NCBI GenBank assembly: GCA_024692105.1
Contig: JAILMZ010000147.1
Location: forward strand, 50,537-114,536
Direction: 5' to 3'
DNA length: 64,000 bases
Origin: Saccharofermentans sp.
Lineage (GTDB): Bacteria > Bacillota_A > Clostridia > Saccharofermentanales > Saccharofermentanaceae
This document shows, piece by piece, positions 25,801 to 33,622 of this stretch (position 1 is its first letter; the number at the start of each line of letters is the position of its first letter). Below the pieces are notes generated by a model. The model was not told the DNA's origin, ran no database searches, and worked only from the letters and a program-made list of their open reading frames with translations. The translations under genes were made by a program, and so were the position numbers.

Positions 25801-26051
25801 TCGATCCCGAGAACGAGAAGAAGATGAACGATGCAATTGCCGAGATAATGCGCGACAAAACCGTTCTGATAATCGCCCATAAGCTCAGTTCGATCATCAA
25901 GGCGGATAAGATAATCGTTCTCGGAAAAGGACGCATCGTTGCTGAGGGTAAGCATGGCGATCTTATCAAGGATTGCGAAGAATACCGCAAGCTTTGGAAT
26001 GCAACGGAAGAAAGCAACCGCTGGATACTGAAGGGAGGTGTGTGTAAATGA
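22809..26051 (+). CDS. Fusion: double EcfA ATPase joined to a half ABC transporter (three NBDs)
   Basis: 1080 aa in one frame. NBD1 (1-230): GSSGCGKTT, LSGGEKQQI, VYVLDEPSS. NBD2 (about 265-475): GDNGSGKST, LSGGQKQRV, IIFYDEPTS. The linker SESDENTSKKRK (about 484-497) leads to a six-helix exporter-type TMD (about 500-815, starting MFGRVLKYAGKW) and NBD3 (GESGSGKST, LSGGQKQRI, IVVLDEATA). Residue 501 is a Met at ATG 24309, which aligns with the normal start of the free-standing homologue at 42197, but no good ribosome binding site precedes it. So two proteins that are separate elsewhere in this window (61415 and 42197 types) are one chain here. The partner half transporter follows with ATGA overlap. 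Confidence 0.92.
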   Translation: MIRFENASFHYGGENGTGEGVDNINLTIGTGEVVVLCGSSGCGKTTLTRMINGLAPHFFPGELEGEVWVDDLCVSQAELSETSLSVGSVFQNPKSQFFNIDTTGELVFGCENQGMSREEIAERLAQTEKDMKLNALMGRNIFELSGGEKQQIACGSVYTAQPDVYVLDEPSSNLDRKAIHRLHEILKKIKESGKTIVISEHRLYYLMDLADRFIYMDDGYITATYTPQDLANLSDSELAALGLRCTDLNKLTKNPDNKAFGNAGQPVIDAIDLNCTRGGNQILDIDRLRLPEHSIVAVIGDNGSGKSTMTEALCGVGTSDGSIAFKGRYLSDKDRSDKSFMVMQDVNRQLFSDSVIEEVMLNASAERSKAEDILDRLGLKDTIDRHPASLSGGQKQRVAIASALCAGKEIIFYDEPTSGLDRRGMERFGEILSEMRSEITSVIITHDPELILRCCTHILHIENGRVMGFYPLNDDGVQRVRGYFMSESDENTSKKRKNYGMFGRVLKYAGKWKKYVVFAVIFMVLGAFFGAVPYAGIYDLLTRFLEEGSLTLNETLPDIGLILGSGILYAAAYTFGLQLSHRAAYHTLENIRISLQEKLDGQPIGNIHDMGIGTVKKLFNDDIESVELMLAHVIPEGFSNIFVGIVILLILVAADWQMALCSVVVLLLGYAASRQMYDVGMDKMGYYFASSKRLNNSIIEYVSGMEVVRIFNRGNESGERFEESVYKYRDFGLAWYEVCWPWMALYGSLFANITLYSLPLGGLLVILGHLTLSRYILALCLSYALGPLLLHTLALIGSMPRVNYKIQSIEKALDRPALKSGDEPFKGTDHSITFDKVRFAYKGDEVIKGISFTAKEGQMTALIGESGSGKSTVARLIAHYYDVNSGSIKIGGQDIRELSLATLGNQVSYVSQELFLFNKSIMENIRIGKPDATDEEVVEAAKRAGCDDFISEFENGYDTLAGSCGNKLSGGQKQRIAFARVLLKDAPIVVLDEATAFIDPENEKKMNDAIAEIMRDKTVLIIAHKLSSIIKADKIIVLGKGRIVAEGKHGDLIKDCEEYRKLWNATEESNRWILKGGVCK

Positions 26052-27790
26052 TCCGAATATTACACAAACTTCTGGTGTTCTGCGATAAGAAGAATGCCCG
26101 CAGGATCCGTCTGGCATATGTTTTCTCGTTCCTGAATGCCTTTGCGCAGAATGCTCCCATTATGGCCGGCATCTTTATGATCCGAGCGCTCATGGACGGG
26201 ACGGCAGATGTTATGTCATGTTGTCTGATGGCCGGAATGCTGCTTGCATGCTTTGCCCTCGGTGCGGTATTCAGGCATATGTCTGACAGATTGCAGTCTT
26301 CAGCCGGTTATAAGGTGTTTGCCGAAAAGCGTATTGAATTCGCAAAGCATTTAAGAAAACTGCCGATGGGATATTTCACCGATGAGAACATCGGACGCAT
26401 AAGTTCAATTCTTACTGAAGATATGGTCTTCGTCGAAGAGAACAGTATGAGCGTGCTGGCTGAGATAGCAAGCGGATGCTTCGCTCAGGTAGTGCTTACT
26501 GCATTTATGTTCTTTTTGGATCCGCTGCTTGGTGCCGTAACTTTGGCAACTGACATTGTAATACTTATCCTCTCGGTCCCGATGAATAAGGCTGCAGCAC
26601 GCAATTCTGTCGGCAGACAGGCTGCCGTGGAAGATCTGACCGGTTCAGTCATTGAATATGCGGAAGGTATGGCGGTATCGAAGAGCTTTGGGCTAACGGG
26701 AGAGAGTTCCTCTCGTCTTCGTGACAGCTTTACACGAAGCCGCGAATCAAACCTTCAGTTCGAAAGAGAATACGCACCTTACGAGAGACGGCTTGAAATC
26801 ATTTGTGCTGCCGGTATTGCCGGCATACTGGCCGCAGCGATCTGGCTGCTTCAGAACGGAAGAATGGAACCGGTTAACTTTATCGGTGTGCTGCTGTTCC
26901 TGATGAATCTGTTCACGCCGTTTAAGACCGTGTTCCAAATGGGTGCACGTCTGTCCATCATGGAAGTCGCATTGGATAAGATAAGTGCTGTATTTGCCGA
27001 GAAACCTCTATATCTTGAAGGCACTGCTATGCCACTCGAGGCAAGTGAACATGAGATAGAGTTCAGGGATGTATCATTCTCATATGGTGAAGAAGAGGTG
27101 CTCAAGGGGATCTCGTTTGCGGCAGATAAAAAGCAGATGATCGCACTAGTTGGTGAATCCGGAAGCGGTAAGACTACTATAGCGAATCTTCTGGCAAGAT
27201 TTTGGGATGTTAACGGCGGTGAGATCCTTTTCCGTGGCACCAATGTCAGAGAGATGCCGATGGAACTGCTTATGAGCCATATAAGCATGGTCTTCCAGAA
27301 GGTGTATCTGTTCGAGGATACCGTATATAACAACATTGCCATGGGAAAGGATGACTGCACCATGGAAGAAGTAATTGATGCGGCAAAAAAGGCGCGCTGC
27401 TATGACTTCATCATGCAGCTTCCTTACGGCTTTGACACGATAATCGGCGAGGGAGGCACGAGCCTTTCCGGAGGTGAAGCACAGAGAATCTCGATAGCGC
27501 GCTGTATCCTGAAAGATGCACCGGTGATCATCCTGGATGAAGCTACAGCCAGCATCGATGCCGATAACGAGAAATACATCAAGGAAGCAATGACAGAACT
27601 ATGCCTGGATAAGACTGTATTGGTCATAGCACACCGTCTGAATACTATCAGAAGTGCAGACAGGATACTCGTGATCGACCATGGCATTATAGCCGAAGAC
27701 GGAACACATGAGCAGTTGATGGAGAAGGGCGGACTGTATTCGCGCATGGCCCTGCTCCAGAAAGACATGAATGAATTGGCGGGGGCATAG
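26048..27790 (+). CDS. ABC transporter half (TMD-NBD), partner of the fusion protein
   Basis: 580 aa. Six-helix exporter-fold TMD (1-320), then NBD with GESGSGKTT, LSGGEAQRI, VIILDEATAS and an H-loop in VIAHRLNTI. It belongs to the 'B' type of pair (DEATASIDADNE), while the fusion carries the 'A' type (DEATAFIDPENE). Both catalytic Glu residues are present, so both sites could hydrolyse ATP. Heterodimers of this type include YbtPQ and IrtAB, which import ferric siderophores despite the exporter fold. Import is inferred from context. Confidence 0.9.
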   Translation: MIRILHKLLVFCDKKNARRIRLAYVFSFLNAFAQNAPIMAGIFMIRALMDGTADVMSCCLMAGMLLACFALGAVFRHMSDRLQSSAGYKVFAEKRIEFAKHLRKLPMGYFTDENIGRISSILTEDMVFVEENSMSVLAEIASGCFAQVVLTAFMFFLDPLLGAVTLATDIVILILSVPMNKAAARNSVGRQAAVEDLTGSVIEYAEGMAVSKSFGLTGESSSRLRDSFTRSRESNLQFEREYAPYERRLEIICAAGIAGILAAAIWLLQNGRMEPVNFIGVLLFLMNLFTPFKTVFQMGARLSIMEVALDKISAVFAEKPLYLEGTAMPLEASEHEIEFRDVSFSYGEEEVLKGISFAADKKQMIALVGESGSGKTTIANLLARFWDVNGGEILFRGTNVREMPMELLMSHISMVFQKVYLFEDTVYNNIAMGKDDCTMEEVIDAAKKARCYDFIMQLPYGFDTIIGEGGTSLSGGEAQRISIARCILKDAPVIILDEATASIDADNEKYIKEAMTELCLDKTVLVIAHRLNTIRSADRILVIDHGIIAEDGTHEQLMEKGGLYSRMALLQKDMNELAGA

Positions 27791-27794
27791 AGAT

Positions 27795-27986
27795 ATGAGT
27801 AAGAATACATGCAGACTTATCGGGATACTGCTCATAATCCTAAGCGTATTCATGCTGATCGGAGGGCTTTATCTTCCTCAGGCCGGAATTGAATCGGCCA
27901 TCACTGTTACATGCCTCGTTGCAGGCATCGTGCTCCTCATAGCAGGAATAGTGTTCTATAAAATACTCAAAACTGACGATAATTAA
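27795..27986 (+). CDS. Two-helix small membrane protein
   Basis: 63 aa from ATG 27795 (GGGGGC upstream; the longer in-frame start would overlap the ABC gene). Helices at about 8-28 and 36-56 are joined by a short loop, with a charged tail KILKTDDN. No family recognised. Last gene of the ECF transcript. Confidence 0.6.
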   Translation: MSKNTCRLIGILLIILSVFMLIGGLYLPQAGIESAITVTCLVAGIVLLIAGIVFYKILKTDDN

Positions 27987-27996
27987 CGCCAACCTA

Positions 27997-28024
27997 TTGA
28001 AAAGGTAGGGAAAGGGTGTATAAT
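27997..28024 (+). promoter_or_regulatory. Promoter of a structured RNA
   Basis: TTGAAA at 27997-28002, 16-base spacer, TATAAT at 28019-28024 preceded by TG (extended -10). No open reading frame of credible quality follows before the terminator at 28171. Confidence 0.7.
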
Positions 28025-28030
28025 CGACAT

Positions 28031-28201
28031 ATGTCGTAAACCAATGGGGCACAACGATAGAGCCATGTGTTGTTGAAAACGAACCGGGCCCTTACACGTG
28101 CGTAGAGTAAACGACACTTCTACCTGCCCCAGGATGATGTTCTATATATATCTAAACATCATAACGAAGTCCCCGGAGATGTGAGCTCCGGGGTCTTTTT
28201 T
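28031..28201 (+). ncRNA. Putative structured non-coding RNA, class unknown
   Basis: About 170 nt between its own consensus promoter and a strong terminator. TGGGGCA and TGCCCCA near 28045 and 28130 close a domain. Inside it GTGTTGTT pairs with AAACGACAC (one G-U), enclosing a C/G-rich loop, and GTAGA/TCTAC offers an alternative pairing. This layout (long hairpin with large internal bubble, own promoter, about 170-190 nt) would suit a 6S-like RNA, but I cannot match a consensus. It does not look like tmRNA, SRP RNA or RNase P. It fills the 319-bp gap between the ECF operon and TetR. Confidence 0.5.
28171..28201 (+). terminator. Rho-independent terminator of the structured RNA
   Basis: CCCCGGAG and CTCCGGGG form an 8-bp GC-rich stem with a 7-base loop, followed by TCTTTTTT. 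Confidence 0.9.
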
Positions 28202-28240
28202 GTGTTTGATTTCTCCCGGTGGTGGAAGCAAAAAAAACTG

Positions 28241-28269
28241 TTGACAAACTGGTTAGGCGTGGCTAACAT
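28241..28269 (+). promoter_or_regulatory. Promoter with operator over the -10 (site C)
   Basis: -35 TTGACA (28241-28246), 17 bases, -10 TAACAT (28264-28269). The palindrome GTTAGG-CGTG-GCTAAC covers 28252-28267, filling most of the spacer and overlapping the -10. A further half-element ATGATAGCTAAC at 28283-28294 recurs at 28972-28983. It drives the TetR gene at 28306. Confidence 0.8.
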
Positions 28270-28305
28270 ATGTAAGTTATCAATGATAGCTAACGGGTAA
28301 AAACA

Positions 28306-28923
28306 ATGCCGAGAGATAAATCACTAAGTCACATACGGGTAAATAAAGCAATTAAAGAGGAATTCCTTGAGAAGGGTTATGAAGGCGCTTCCGTCAGAAG
28401 CATCGGCATGCGTGCCGGTATGACGTCCGCAGGCCTTTACCGCCACTATCCTGATAAGGAGGCAATGTTTGCTTCAGTCGTTGAACCTCTTATTGAAGAG
28501 ATAAAGAACTGGAATCAAAAGCATATCGCCAAGAAATATAAAATAACCGGAAAGAAAACGGATAGAGATACTTTATTCGGAGAGACATTTATAGATCTTA
28601 TCAAGACAGTTCTCATTCCGCATAAAGAAGAATTCGTAATCCTCATGAACTGTTCGGGTGGAACAAAGTATGAGAATTTCATCCACAATTATGTTGAAGA
28701 AAACCAGAACGAATTCATGAAGGCCATAGATTATATGGAAGAAAAAGGGTATCCGGTGAAAAAGATAAGCGAAGCCGAACTGCACATACTGTTGTCTGCC
28801 TATTTTACGGCTTGCCTTGAACCGCTGATACACGATTATGACGAAGAACACATTGAGAAATATCTGAGTACCGTCCAGGAGTTTTTCATGCCGGGGTGGT
28901 TAAAGATAATGGGATTGCAGTAA
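28306..28923 (+). CDS. TetR-family transcriptional regulator
   Basis: 205 aa. The N-terminal helix-turn-helix has the family pattern EEFLEKGYEGASVRSIGMRA then GLYRHYPDKEAMFASV. The C-terminal ligand domain is unrelated in detail to the other TetRs here but shares NCSGGTKYENF with their C(S/G)GG-(S/T)-YE segment. It precedes an ABC pair and an ATC hydrolase, so it is the likely local regulator. It is itself under site C, which would make it part of the iron-type regulon. Confidence 0.9.
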   Translation: MPRDKSLSHIRVNKAIKEEFLEKGYEGASVRSIGMRAGMTSAGLYRHYPDKEAMFASVVEPLIEEIKNWNQKHIAKKYKITGKKTDRDTLFGETFIDLIKTVLIPHKEEFVILMNCSGGTKYENFIHNYVEENQNEFMKAIDYMEEKGYPVKKISEAELHILLSAYFTACLEPLIHDYDEEHIEKYLSTVQEFFMPGWLKIMGLQ

Positions 28924-28945
28924 AGAGCCTCAGGGCTCTTTTTTA
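28923..28945 (+). terminator. Terminator after TetR
   Basis: AAGAGCC and GGCTCTT with a short loop, then a T-run. It begins at the stop codon of the TetR gene and separates it from the ABC pair. Confidence 0.85.
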
Positions 28946-28967
28946 TTGCTTAGGCTATCGTTTATCG

Positions 28968-28983
28968 GTTGATGATAGCTAAC
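28968..28983 (+). promoter_or_regulatory. Degenerate operator (site D)
   Basis: GTTGAT-GATA-GCTAAC matches 9 of 12 half-site positions. It shares ATGATAGCTAAC with 28283-28294 upstream of the TetR gene. It may be a TetR site, an iron-type site, or both. No clear -35/-10 was found between the terminator and the ribosome binding site at 29004. Confidence 0.45.
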
Positions 28984-29018
28984 AAATAACAAGATTTATA
29001 TACAAGGAGGAACATAAC

Positions 29019-30782
29019 TTGGGAAAAGCACCGAAATACGATCACATGAAGCTGATAAGGCAGTTTGCCGGAGGGCATAAACACCTTATCACTATTGGAA
29101 GGATATTGGCAGGCTTAAGCGCTGTCGTAACCCTTATTCCTTTCTATCTTCTCTGGAAGATAATTGCAGTTGCAATAGAGGGTACGGATCTTGGCAGGAT
29201 CAACGGATATGCATGGGGAGCTGTTATCCTTACTGTATCTGCACTTCTTATTTACATTTTTGCGCTTCTCTGCACGCATATCGCAGCCTTCAGAGTACAG
29301 GCCAATATGAGAAGCGAACTAATGAGAAAGATAATCAAGCTTCCGCTCGGAATCTTTGATGAGGATGGAACCGGTAAGATCAGGAGGATCGTAAGTGATT
29401 CGACTGCAGCTACAGAAACCTATATTGCCCATAATCTTGCAGACAAGACAGTGGCAGCCGTAACACCCGTCGGACTGATCATACTTATTCTTGCATTCGA
29501 CTGGAAGATGGGTCTTATTTGTATGATCCCGGCGGTCATCGGATTCATTTGCATGATGTCCATGATGGGTAAAAGCATGCAGGAGAAGATGAAGGAATAC
29601 CAGAATGCTCTTGATACCATGAGCAGCGAGGCGACCGAATATGTCAGAGGTATTCCGGTAGTAAAAACATTCGGTCAGACGGTTCATTCGTTTAAGCGGT
29701 TTAAAGATTCAATCGATGGATACGGAAAATGGACCACTGCATATACGCTGCAGCTCAGAATGCCCATGATCGGATTCATGACATGCATTAATGCCATCTT
29801 CCTTGCTATTGTGCTGGGAACGTTTTTCCTTACAAGAAACGGCATTGCGGATGCTGATATCCTGAATGTCATGTACTACATAATAGTAACCCCTCTGGTT
29901 ACAGTTACACTGACTAAGATTGCATATTCCGGCGAAGCTGAAATGACACTTATAGACGCTCTTAAGAGAGTGGAATATGTTCTGAATTTTAATGCCCTTC
30001 CGGAGTCCGGTAAGAACAGTGTTCCCGAAGACAACAGTATTGTTCTCAACAAGGTTTCTTACAGATATGCAGATGCAGCAAGAGATGCGGTATCAGATGT
30101 AGATATTTCGATTGCTCCCGGAGAGCATGTTGCTTTTGTCGGCCCTTCAGGATCAGGTAAGACCACTCTTGCAGAGCTTCTCGTAAGATTCTTTGACGTT
30201 ACATCCGGAGAGATCCTTCTTGGCGGCGTCAATATAAAGGACATTCCGTCAAAACAGCTTATGGAGCGTGTCTCATTCGTGTTCCAGGACAGTAAGCTTC
30301 TTAAGACGTCGATTCTCGAGAATGTCAGGATGGCCAGACCTGATGCTACCCGTGAAGAAGTCATCGATGCTCTGAACAAAGCGCAGTGTGCGGATATCAT
30401 CGATAAGCTTCCTGAAGGAATAGATACTGTTATCGGGGAGAAGGGTACATATCTCTCAGGCGGTGAGCAGCAGAGAATCACCATCGCCAGAGCGGTACTT
30501 AAAAATGCGCCCATTCTCATTCTGGACGAGGCAACGGCATTTGCCGATCCTGATAACGAGACAAAGGTTCAGGCGGCATTTGAAGAACTCGCTAAAGGCA
30601 AGACGCTTATCATGATTGCACACAGATTAAGCACGGTTAGAAGTGCTGACAGGATCTTTGTACTTGATGACGGTAAGCTCAAGGAGAGCGGTACTCATGA
30701 TGAACTTATCTCCTGTGGGGGTCTTTATAAAAAGATGTTCGAAGAATACGGAAGATCGATCGAATGGAAGGTAGGTGCCTGA
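29019..30782 (+). CDS. ABC transporter half, A-type (TMD-NBD)
   Basis: 587 aa, TTG start at 29019 with AAGGAGG 8 bases upstream. Six-helix TMD (about 20-320), NBD with GPSGSGKTT, LSGGEQQRI, ILILDEATAF, D-loop ADPDNE and H-loop MIAHRLSTV. Forms a heterodimer with the next gene product (1-base gap). First cassette of three alike (also 34856/36598 and 42197/43936). YbtP/IrtA-like siderophore import is the contextual inference; multidrug export is the alternative. Confidence 0.92.
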   Translation: MGKAPKYDHMKLIRQFAGGHKHLITIGRILAGLSAVVTLIPFYLLWKIIAVAIEGTDLGRINGYAWGAVILTVSALLIYIFALLCTHIAAFRVQANMRSELMRKIIKLPLGIFDEDGTGKIRRIVSDSTAATETYIAHNLADKTVAAVTPVGLIILILAFDWKMGLICMIPAVIGFICMMSMMGKSMQEKMKEYQNALDTMSSEATEYVRGIPVVKTFGQTVHSFKRFKDSIDGYGKWTTAYTLQLRMPMIGFMTCINAIFLAIVLGTFFLTRNGIADADILNVMYYIIVTPLVTVTLTKIAYSGEAEMTLIDALKRVEYVLNFNALPESGKNSVPEDNSIVLNKVSYRYADAARDAVSDVDISIAPGEHVAFVGPSGSGKTTLAELLVRFFDVTSGEILLGGVNIKDIPSKQLMERVSFVFQDSKLLKTSILENVRMARPDATREEVIDALNKAQCADIIDKLPEGIDTVIGEKGTYLSGGEQQRITIARAVLKNAPILILDEATAFADPDNETKVQAAFEELAKGKTLIMIAHRLSTVRSADRIFVLDDGKLKESGTHDELISCGGLYKKMFEEYGRSIEWKVGA

Positions 30783-30783
30783 T

Positions 30784-32520
30784 ATGGTAGAAAAGTTAAA
30801 GCATAAATATGCGCTCTCTACTCAGGGCGCCAAGGATATGATCAAGGCATGCATCAGCGTTACGATAAGCAACATTATGCTCATGATGTCTGCGGGCGTT
30901 CTTTATACGCTTATAAAAGATCTGTTGAGCGACAATCTTTCGATAGACAGATTGCCTTTTTACATCATCTGGAGTGTTGTGGTACTGATACTGATAGCTG
31001 TTACGAATTTCATTCAGTATAACCTGACTTTCCTTACGACATATAAGGAGAGCGGTGTCAGGAGAACTTCAATTGCAGAAAGACTCCGCCGCCTGCCACT
31101 GTCATACTTCGGCAAGAAAAACCTTGCGGATCTTACGCAGAATATCCTGGGCGACTGCGCTCAGATCGAGACTGCATCCAGCCACTGGATCCCTGAGATA
31201 ATCGGAGCTCTTATCTCTACAACTCTTGTGGGATTGAGCATGTTTATCTTCTTCGATTGGAGAATGGTTCTTGCAAGTTTCTGGGTAATACCGGTATCAC
31301 TCGGAATAATCATCTCGTGTTCCGGTCTTGAGAAGAAAGCCGTAAAGAAGAATGCAGCCGTAAAACTTGACATGAATGACAGTGTCCAGGAGTGTCTGGA
31401 ATCCATCAGAGATTTGAGAGCAAACAATGCGGAAGACAAGTACATGGAAGTGCTTGAAGGTAAGATCAGAAAGGTCGAAAAGATGGCACTCTTTACCGAG
31501 CTCAAGATGGCCGTTTATGTCAATTCCGCGTCCATCTTACTTAAGCTTGGCATTGGTACTACGGCTGTTGTCGGAGGATTGCTTTTTGCAAACGGCGAGA
31601 TCGATCTGATAACATTCTTTATGTTCCTTATGGTAGTTGCAAGACTCTATGATCCGATGCAGATCACACTCCAGAATTTTGCTGCCGTCATCTCCGTTGA
31701 ACTTCAGTCCGAACGACTTGATGAAGTACTCTCACATGAGATCCAGACAGGTTCTGAACAGAAGAACAATAACGGATATGATATTGTTTTCGATCATGTG
31801 GGATTCAAGTATTCTGATGAGACTGACGTGTTAAAAGATGTAAGCTTTACGGCAAAACAGGGTGAGGTTACAGCTCTTATCGGTCCTTCTGGCGGTGGTA
31901 AGACAACCATCTCAAGACTTGCCGCAAGATTCTGGGATGTAAATGAAGGTAAGATCACTTTGGGCGGAGAAGACATCTCAAAGATCGATCCTGAGACACT
32001 GCTTTCTGATTATTCGATAGTCTTTCAGGATGTAACCCTGTTTAATAACACAATTAAAGAGAATATCCGCATTGGCCGCGAGGGCGCAAGTGATGAGGAT
32101 ATCAGGAAAGCAGCCAAGCTTGCAAATTGTGAGGAGTTCATTAATAAACTTCCCAATGGTTACGATACGTTTATTGGTGAGAACGGCAGTGAACTCTCTG
32201 GTGGTGAGAGGCAGAGAATCTCAATTGCAAGAGCTTTTCTCAAAGATGCTCCGATCATCCTTCTTGACGAAGCTACGGCATCGCTTGATGCTGAGAACGA
32301 GACCGTTATCCAGGAAGCTCTCTCAAGGCTGATAAAGGATAAGACAGTTCTGATAATTGCGCACAGAATGAGAACGATTGCCAATGCAGACCATATAGTC
32401 GTTCTTAAGGACGGCGTTGTGGCAGAACAGGGAACACCTGAAGAATTATCTGAATATGACAGTATTTACAGCAGGATGACCAGCCAGCAGCGCTTGTCGC
32501 AGAGCTGGACGATGTCCTGA
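30784..32520 (+). CDS. ABC transporter half, B-type (TMD-NBD)
   Basis: 578 aa from ATG 30784, one base after the previous stop. TMD of six helices, NBD with GPSGGGKTT, LSGGERQRI, IILLDEATAS and D-loop LDAENE, H-loop IIAHRMRTI. The catalytic Glu is intact. Partner of the 29019 product. The stop is followed by a long hairpin before the ATC hydrolase gene. Confidence 0.92.
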   Translation: MVEKLKHKYALSTQGAKDMIKACISVTISNIMLMMSAGVLYTLIKDLLSDNLSIDRLPFYIIWSVVVLILIAVTNFIQYNLTFLTTYKESGVRRTSIAERLRRLPLSYFGKKNLADLTQNILGDCAQIETASSHWIPEIIGALISTTLVGLSMFIFFDWRMVLASFWVIPVSLGIIISCSGLEKKAVKKNAAVKLDMNDSVQECLESIRDLRANNAEDKYMEVLEGKIRKVEKMALFTELKMAVYVNSASILLKLGIGTTAVVGGLLFANGEIDLITFFMFLMVVARLYDPMQITLQNFAAVISVELQSERLDEVLSHEIQTGSEQKNNNGYDIVFDHVGFKYSDETDVLKDVSFTAKQGEVTALIGPSGGGKTTISRLAARFWDVNEGKITLGGEDISKIDPETLLSDYSIVFQDVTLFNNTIKENIRIGREGASDEDIRKAAKLANCEEFINKLPNGYDTFIGENGSELSGGERQRISIARAFLKDAPIILLDEATASLDAENETVIQEALSRLIKDKTVLIIAHRMRTIANADHIVVLKDGVVAEQGTPEELSEYDSIYSRMTSQQRLSQSWTMS

Positions 32521-32543
32521 TCCTGTTTTCTTACCCATCTATC

Positions 32544-32583
32544 CCGGATAACAGGTGGCGTCAATGTTCCGCCTGTTATCCGG
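32544..32583 (+). other. Long inverted repeat between ABC pair and ATC hydrolase
   Basis: CCGGATAACAGG pairs perfectly with CCTGTTATCCGG, with GCG/CGC extending the stem inward around a short loop. No T-run follows, and the next ribosome binding site is 15 bases on. It is better explained as a processing or stabilising hairpin, or an operator, than as a terminator. Confidence 0.55.
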
Positions 32584-32609
32584 ATAGGGTATTAGTTATT
32601 GGAGATGCT

Positions 32610-33209
32610 ATGAAAAATACCGTAAACAAGAGTCAATACGGGAAAGAATTCCTTGTTATGATAAGGAAACGGTTCAGCAGGGAGATTGCAGAAGAGATTT
32701 GTCGGAAGGCCAATATGTATTCAGACGAATATATTAAAGCGAATCCTGATGCGTATGGTTCTGCCATAAAGGTTTCTTATCCTTTTGCGGGTGTATATAA
32801 AGCTCTTCGGGAATATGTTACCGCGGAAGAAGCTCTGCGTATGATGATGGATTATGCCCCGGTGATCGGAGAAAAGGCAAGGAAGAAGTATTGGCGTTTT
32901 ACTTCAATTCCTGGTGTAACATCTTTGTTATGGTCTAACTTCGTGAAGATCATGACAGTTGCTGCCAGCGAGAAAAAAGGGTATAAGAGCAGGATGCTCG
33001 GCGTAAACGGAAACCATGCCGGGCTTGATATACTTTCATGTCCGGTTGTTAATGCTTTGGTTGAAATCGGCATGCCGGAAGTTGCGCCTGTGATGTGCGC
33101 GATAGATCAGGTGTACGGCAACGGATACCGTGGCATTCAGTTCAAGCGTACTAAATCAGTCGCCGAAGGTGACGACTGTTGTGATTACAGATATACAAGA
33201 GTTAAATGA
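32610..33209 (+). CDS. ATC hydrolase-family protein (L-2-amino-thiazoline-4-carboxylate hydrolase-like)
   Basis: 199 aa, cytosolic. The C-terminal GDDCCDYRYTR matches the conserved G-D-x-x-C-x-(F/Y)-x-(Y) ending of ATC_hyd (PF14196) proteins, and the central LGVNGNHAGLDILSCPVV has the conserved Asn/Cys segment. Known member: ATC hydrolase opens the thiazoline ring in bacterial L-cysteine formation. Two more members of the family are in this window (38356, 46521), each next to a TetR/ABC unit. Here it follows the ABC pair 90 bases on. It may open a thiazoline ring of an imported chelator. Confidence 0.7.
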   Translation: MKNTVNKSQYGKEFLVMIRKRFSREIAEEICRKANMYSDEYIKANPDAYGSAIKVSYPFAGVYKALREYVTAEEALRMMMDYAPVIGEKARKKYWRFTSIPGVTSLLWSNFVKIMTVAASEKKGYKSRMLGVNGNHAGLDILSCPVVNALVEIGMPEVAPVMCAIDQVYGNGYRGIQFKRTKSVAEGDDCCDYRYTRVK

Positions 33210-33266
33210 AAACATCGGGATGTGATTCTCAATGTTGTCTTTTGATGAAAATCTTTCCTGCACATG

Positions 33267-33294
33267 AAAGGGCTGCTCTTATGAGCAGCCCTTT
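33267..33294. terminator. Bidirectional terminator
   Basis: AAAGGGCTGCTC and GAGCAGCCCTTT form a perfect 12-bp stem with a 4-base loop, between the rightward ATC hydrolase and the leftward ferredoxin. A-rich and T-rich arms serve both directions. Confidence 0.85.
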
Positions 33295-33323
33295 GGTAAT
33301 GTCGGATTAGTTATAAATGCGGA

Positions 33324-33494
33324 TCAGCCTTCAGCGATAGCACCTGCAGGGCAGGAAGCTTCACAGGCACCACAAGAAACGCAAACATCAGCATTGATGT
33401 TGTACTGAGTATCACCCTGCGAGATTGCTCCGACAGGACAACCGTCAGCGCATGTGCCACAAGAAACGCAAGCATCAGAAATTACATATGCCAT
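33324..33494 (-). CDS. 2[4Fe-4S] ferredoxin
   Basis: 56 aa, a short gene read from ATG 33494 to TGA 33324, with AAGGAGG just upstream. It has two clostridial-type clusters: CVSCGTCADGCPVGAI and CVSCGACEASCPAGAI (CxxCxxCxxxCP twice). A low-potential electron carrier of the cytosol. It lies downstream of the DtxR-family gene on the same strand, 128 bases apart. It is the iron-rich counterpart of the flavodoxin at 55200, so opposite regulation by iron is expected. No operator of the 16-bp type was found directly before it. Confidence 0.95.
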   Translation of the reverse strand: MAYVISDACVSCGTCADGCPVGAISQGDTQYNINADVCVSCGACEASCPAGAIAEG

Positions 33495-33622
33495 AAACAG
33501 ATCCTCCTTTTGGATTGATAATTAGATTATTACATTGGAAAAGAGGATCAGCAATAAAAATTCGGAAGTATTAACTCATCGTTTACTAAACGTTACCCGA
33601 TACTAACTTATATTACCTTAAG

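Noticed and set aside
24309..26051. Separate ABC half-transporter gene starting at ATG 24309
   Set aside because: No ribosome binding site before it, no stop in the preceding frame, and the reading frame is continuous from 22809; kept as a fusion with the caveat noted.
28031..28201. tmRNA, SRP RNA, RNase P RNA or a common riboswitch
   Set aside because: No tag frame or CCA-like end, no SRP GGAAG-loop pattern, too short for RNase P, and no gene placed directly behind it as for a riboswitch.
28289..28294. Second GCTAAC half-site before TetR as a further 16-bp operator
   Set aside because: The matching left half is ATCAAT, too far from GTTAGC; treated only as a shared element with 28972.
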